From: Amoebophrya sp. AT5.2
Taxonomy: Eukaryota > Sar > Dinophyceae > Syndiniales > Amoebophryaceae
Assembly: GCA_005223375.1 (NCBI GenBank)
Contig: RXOD01005562.1
Coordinates: 1 to 13,419 of the forward strand
Length of the DNA stretch: 13,419 nucleotides
Reading direction: 5' to 3'
In this document: one piece after another, positions 9,618-13,419 of the stretch
Layout of the letters: every line of letters starts with the position of its first letter
Numbering within the stretch: the first letter of the stretch is position 1
The notes under the pieces: generated by a model
The model's database searches: none
Told to the model about the DNA's origin: nothing
The model's input: only the letters and a program-made list of their open reading frames with translations
Made by a program: the position numbers and the translations under genes

Positions 9618-9622
9618 CCCAT
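9599..9622 (-). promoter_or_regulatory. Possible upstream ORF of gene B (7 codons)
   Basis: The same MGWAWGI-stop frame as upstream of gene A occurs here (ATG at 9622, TAG ending at 9599). In B a second, in-frame ATG (9617) lies inside the uORF and may be used as the main start. In A that codon is TTG. Confidence 0.4.
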
Positions 9623-10284
9623 TTTGAGCAGGCACTCTTCTAATGTAGATGATAAATATGGTCGCAGTGAGCTGCCCCACACTCGTAAATCTAATTTCCT
9701 GGTTTCACATCACATCAGAAGCAGATGCAACAAGTCCAAGTGGTCGGAGTTCATAAAAAACAGTAGCTAGTTGCAGCACTTGCAACATACATGATCATGT
9801 TCATGTAGTGGTAATTTTGTTGTAATGCGAATTCTGTAGGCGGAAGCGAAAGAAAAAGAATAGCCACACGCTGGCTGCAACTCACAGCTCTATCTCTGAG
9901 CTAGACCTTCAGCTCGGCACAGTGTCTTCCTCTTCCATATTCCCTCCGCTCCTGTGTCACAGATCGCTGCGCTCACTCATTGCACGCGGCACCCACGATC
10001 AGAAATCGCGTCATGATCACTGGCAACTGCCAGCATCAAAAGCGTTCGCTTCAACCCAGGAACCTCTGGCATGTCAACACTGGGCCACAAGAAGGCCCTG
10101 CCCCAGCACTGGTTTTGTTCTTCAAACAAGAGTAGCAAAATGTCCTGCGTGAGAAATTTCGCATCCGCGTCGGCGCTTTCCGTTTTCGAAAGTGGGTGCT
10201 CATCATGGCCGTCCAACTGCGTGGATGCAACCTTCATTCTGAAAAGGGCAGCTACTCCACCAACCAATCTGGCCCTTCGCTTCT
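9618..10284. other. Spacer: gene B upstream region and PWP1 3' flank
   Basis: Bases 9618-10090 are the duplicated upstream region, with palindrome core ACATGATCATGT at 9789-9800. Bases 10091-10284 are unique and follow the PWP1 stop codon, so they should hold its 3' UTR. Open frames here on either strand are interrupted in the duplicate or are shadows of PWP1 exon 3. Confidence 0.55.
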
Positions 10285-12201
10285 TCACGCGACGAACCCG
10301 AAGCGGTCCGCTAGTGTCTTCTCCGACGCGAGGTCCCAGAGTGCGACTGTGTGCCCCGACACGAGGAACATGGAATCGGAATTGGATTTGCAACTCGGCC
10401 CCGCCACCGCAAAGATCGATCCAACCGCCATCGGCTTTTCGAAGATCGGATTTACATTGCTCCCTCCATTGAGCGTGAGGTCGCGCAGGTCGAATACCTT
10501 GGCGACACCCTCCGTCCCGCCGACGAGCAGCACGTCCTTGCGCTGCGCTACACCGGAGCACGCACCCTGCGATTTTGGGAATAAAGAATGGATCAATGAG
10601 TGGTGCTACATGTTGTCCGGTCCTTGCATCATCAAAAGCGAAAACTCCGACGTGCTTCCTAAAATCTTCCTAGCTGCAACTTCGAATAGACAAAGAACGA
10701 GATGAAGACGACACAACGAAAGTGTAATAAACAACAGTATGTAAATACCTTCTGAAAGGCTTGTAGTTCCCAGACCGGTGCGCAGGCGTCTCCTTCCTTC
10801 ACGATCATTCTTGCATCGTAGCAGAACACCTTCCCGTCCTCCGTGGTGACGTAGCACAGGTTCGCGTCGTCCTGGTTCCAGCACGCTTGCTCGGCATCAG
10901 CGGAAAGATGCATCATCACCGCAGAGCTCGCGCTTTTCCGTACGTCCAGCAGCGCGAGCTTCTTGTCGTATCCCGCCGAAAGCAGCACCGATTCCTCCGT
11001 GGGGTGCCATTTCACGCATTGGACCTGTTGCAATTTTAACAGTTCCTTTGGGACGAATGGCTAAGCAAGCACCAGATGTTCAGTTTTATTTCAGAGCCTA
11101 CATCAACGAAGAGGACGGTTAGTTTGTTAACAGTCAAAGCGACCGCATTCGTACCTTGTCTTCGTGATGTCCGAAGCTGTGCACGCAGCTTCCCTTTTCC
11201 AGGTCCCATATCTTCAGGACGTTATCCGCTGCTCCGCTCGCCAGCAGGTGCCTCTCGCTCCCGTGCGCGTTTACGCACATTACTGCGGCTTTGTGTCCCT
11301 TCTTCTTCTTTCCGCCCAGCGTTAGCACTGGCGCCATTGGCTCCAGCACGTCTAGGTCCCAGATATCGATGTTGTTGTCGAACTGCCCAACTGCGGCCAG
11401 ATTCGTGTACGTGGAGGTAGACGAAGATGATGCGGTTTTTCCACTCTGACCCTTTGCCTTTCCCCCGGCCAGGTCCAGGCCTCCGCAGTTTACCGTGTCC
11501 ACACACAGGGGATACGCGTTCAGTGAAATGTCGTGGTGCACAAACATGGCACCTTCCGCCTCGTCGTAGATAAACACCTCGAGCGCGCACTGGTCGTCGT
11601 CGCACGAGGTGGCGACAAAGACGTTATCGGTCTCCTTGATCACGTTGTCCTCTTCGTCGGATTCGGAATCCTGCTCTTCCGCTCCTAATAGTGGATCGTT
11701 GAATGCCTGGTCGTGCTCCTGGGGCGTTGTGATGCTGTACGCGTTCAAATGGTACTTAGCGTTCTGGTCGTGCCTCTCGGACTCGCCGTCGCTGTCGCTC
11801 TCCTCGTCGTCGTTGGAATTGCTTGCAGCCTGGCCTTCTGCTGCGCGTTTTCCTGTGGCATCTCCGAGTTCCTGGGCGTCCGTTTTCTTCTTGCCCTTTT
11901 TGGTCGTGCTGGTTCCTGTCCCAGAAGTAGAACTGCTGCCCCCTGCCCCGGCGACCTCCGCTTCCGGGTTTTTCCCGTCGTCGTCAGAGGAATCCGCGTC
12001 CATCTCCATCTCGATGTCGTCCACATCGCTGCCTGGCATCCGCGCACCGCCCATGGTCATGCCCTCCTCATCAATGTCGCCCTCGATGCCATACTGGCGC
12101 TCCAACTCGGCCAGCTCCTCGTCGGTCGCCTCCCACCGGGTCGGACGCTTCTTCGCCCGCCCCTTCGGGATCCAGACAAGCCCGGTCACTGCCGCAGACA
12201 T
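10285..12201 (-). CDS. PWP1: PWP1-family WD40 protein (periodic tryptophan protein 1)
   Basis: Three exons, 12201-11155, 11024-10749 and 10566-10285, all with phase 0 junctions, encode 534 residues; animal PWP1 is about 500. The N-terminus (MSAAVTGLVWIPKGRAKKRP) matches the family opening of a short V..VAW/VW motif. A low-complexity acidic and Ser/Lys-rich linker (about 54-145) and an acidic patch (178-188) follow. The strongest signature is the family block around 205-232 (DQCALEVFIYDEAEG, then FVHHDISLNAYPLCV). WD-type repeats follow from about 266: NIDIWDLDVLEP, ASGAADNVLKIWDL, SAGYDKKLALLDVR, DGKVFCYDAR, GGTEGVAKVFDLRDL and GHTVALWDLASEKTLADRFG. In yeast and animals PWP1 is a nucleolar protein needed for 60S ribosomal subunit and rRNA production; the same role is inferred here. 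Internal insertions (about 249-264) make it slightly longer than usual. Confidence 0.93.
10567..10748 (-). other. PWP1 intron 2
   Basis: The intron is 182 nt, donor AAG|GTATTT (10749/10748) and acceptor CGCAG|GGT (10567/10566), phase 0. The joined peptide LQAFQK-GACSGVAQ sits in a WD repeat where the family normally has LNAH.DE, so a small shift of the boundary is possible. Confidence 0.78.
11025..11154 (-). other. PWP1 intron 1
   Basis: The intron is 130 nt, donor AAG|GTACGA (11155/11154) and acceptor AACAG|GTC (11025/11024), phase 0. The joined peptide HEDK-VQCVKWHP matches the family's H.DKVQ...FHP block, so the junction is well supported. Confidence 0.88.
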
Positions 12202-12658
12202 AACTGATAGGGTCGATGAACTTTTACGAATATATTACGGTCTCGTTCTCGATCTGACTGCTACTAACTTAGTTAAACTGCTCTGCTCTGCGCGCTGGCT
12301 GTGTGGCGATTTTAGGAAAATTGATCAGGATGTACAGAATATCCAAGGCAAATCGCGCACATTTACCGACTTTAGCACGACGGGCACAACAGTACGGAAC
12401 CGAACTTAGCGACATGAGATCTTCGCTTGTCTAACGGATCTTCTCGTGTTGATCAGGGGACTGATCGTCCGATCGTCTGCTTATGATCTTCTTCAGGTGG
12501 AAACTTCATTGCAATCCAAATCCATCGCGTGAGGACCGCTACTATCGCGGATACAGACAACTTCGGCGAGAGAGTGAGAGTTTGCCTCTGCATCTGTCCA
12601 CTTCTCCGATAGCGGTCGAGCTACCCATTTCTTTCTGCAACAAGACCATTAGTTTCAG
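12202..12658. other. PWP1 upstream region
   Basis: This spacer precedes the PWP1 start codon and should hold its promoter. Only short open frames occur, such as 12330-12434 plus. No motif is recognisable beyond scattered GATC-containing palindromes. Confidence 0.5.
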
Positions 12659-12897
12659 TGCCAATGCCATCCGGAGATTTGATTTCAAGACAAGAACAAC
12701 TCTTTTTCGTACCCTGCGGTAAAACCGCGCTGTTTTGGCTTTGGGGGCCGCACAACATGAATGATAATTCTCGTTCTCCAATGAATGCAGCTGCATTGGT
12801 TCTTGATGACAGTAAGCCAGCGGGTCAAAACACAAAGCTCTGCAAAGAGCGGAAATTCATTTGCGAAAGAATGGGTGTCATCATGAAGAAGTCTTGA
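12659..12897 (+). CDS. Candidate C-type lectin-like domain exon or relic (3' part)
   Basis: The plus-strand frame is open from 12613 to the TGA at 12895-12897. A good acceptor (TTAGTTTCAG|TG) at 12658/12659 could start an exon; an ATG at 12664 is the alternative. The peptide resembles a shortened C-type lectin fold: GDLISRQEQLFFV recalls the G..L.SI.S..E..F helix 2 region, WGPHNMNDNS recalls W.PGEPNN, then AAALVLDD, and the end KLCKERKFICER is the classic C....FIC E motif. The Cys expected before AAL is Ala, and the middle of the domain (WIG.. to W.DG) is missing. No upstream exon with the N-terminal Cys was found. It may be a 3' exon of a divergent gene, a degenerate copy, or chance. It lies opposite in strand to all other genes. 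Confidence 0.35.
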
Positions 12898-13419
12898 TCT
12901 ATGAAGGTGCATGCCCATGCTTGACATCTTGAATGGCATGTTGAGCACATCCAACTCCAACATGCGCATGCCACAGAATATGTACTCATCAAGTTCTTTC
13001 AGCATCCTCGCAGCTTGGGGACCTTGATTGATCCAGCATCGAGATCGACTTTCTAAAATTTCGAATAAAATATGGCCAATCGCCTCGACGTCTCGCCTGC
13101 GCCTGCGCCTGCCTGGACACGAAAATAGCAATTTGCTCATATCTCCTGTCTGAAAGAAACTTCGCCCGGCGCTTTTGTAGCGATGCGACCAGAGTAGAGC
13201 ACTTCCTTGTTCTTTCTTTCAACCTACTCAAGCGTAAGCTTCTTCAGGCTCTTCTTCTACTCCACCTACTCCACGTATACCACGGGCACAAACTAACTGA
13301 CTCTAACATCCCGTACCCGTTCCCTTCGCGAAAATAGAGTAAATCCCCCTGCGGTACGGGTACGTCCGGCTGTTCTAGACCACTCTACCTTCTTGTTGTT
13401 CTTCCGGACCAAACCCCGC
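12898..13419. other. Right-end region, no supported gene
   Basis: The minus-strand ORF 13140-12685 and the overlapping minus ORF 13231-12989 are not supported by splice context or a family match. The last 200 bp are pyrimidine-rich on the plus strand, with a 9-bp inverted repeat (13312-13320 with 13356-13364) and a short tandem of TACTCCACC/TACTCCACG around 13258-13275. Confidence 0.45.

Larger units (their letters stand above)
6545..10090 (-). repeat. Tandem duplication, copy B (gene plus upstream region)
   Basis: This is the counterpart of 2438-5931. Upstream similarity runs through CTGGGCCACAA at 10080-10090, then stops about 195 bp from the PWP1 stop codon. Identity is very high over the N-terminal coding part and lower over exon 2. 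Confidence 0.85.

Noticed and set aside
9977..10561. 194-codon minus-strand ORF overlapping the end of PWP1
   Set aside because: It is a different frame from PWP1 exon 3, which carries the clear WD-repeat peptide and a fitting C-terminus.
11609..12409. 266-codon plus-strand ORF rich in Ser
   Set aside because: It is antisense to PWP1 exon 1; the Ser runs are the complement of the acidic and Ser-rich linker codons.
12330..12434. 34-codon plus-strand ORF considered as a first exon for the lectin-like frame
   Set aside because: It has no signal peptide, no matching donor that I can support and no lectin motif.
13312..13364. Inverted repeat CGTACCCGT / ACGGGTACG near the right edge as a terminator or transposon end
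   Set aside because: The stem is 9 bp with a 35-nt loop, no transposase or target-site duplication is visible, and similar GTAC-rich motifs occur elsewhere in spacer DNA.

Overview
The window looks like nuclear DNA of a single-celled eukaryote. Coding exons are GC-rich and separated by AT-richer spacers. At least four genes carry short introns (about 130 to 250 nt) with GT..AG ends and in-phase junctions. One gene is a recognisable eukaryotic ribosome-biogenesis WD40 protein (PWP1). There are no bacterial-type operons or Shine-Dalgarno spacing. The four well-supported genes all lie on the minus strand. This one-way order, and a dual-acylation N-terminus on one protein, would suit an alveolate or dinoflagellate relative, but that is inference and not shown by any marker here.

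Layout from left to right. (1) 1-1156, minus: the 5' part of a gene cut by the left edge. It encodes a protein starting MGACCGK (predicted myristoylation and palmitoylation), then a basic Ser/Arg-rich stretch, then a 71-residue tandem repeat. The main exon has no ATG of its own near its start, so simple ORF finding misses it. (2) 1157-2437: spacer. (3) 2438-5413, minus: gene A, a two-exon multi-pass membrane protein of a family I do not recognise. (4) 5414-6544: spacer holding gene A's upstream region. (5) 6545-9617, minus: gene B, a tandem paralogue of gene A with the same intron position, same phase and equal-length second exon. The duplication also covers about 0.5 kb of upstream DNA. (6) 9618-10284: spacer between gene B and PWP1. 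(7) 10285-12201, minus: three-exon PWP1. (8) 12202-13419: mostly spacer, with a plus-strand stretch (12659-12897) that resembles the C-terminal half of a C-type lectin domain.

I see no functional link between these genes beyond their shared orientation. The most interesting material is the A/B pair: patchy divergence, a 33-bp coding minisatellite only in A, two competing in-phase splice choices in A, and a shared short upstream ORF. The acylated repeat protein at the left edge is the other main item. Membrane segments, identities and splice sites were judged by eye. No alignment or database search was run.
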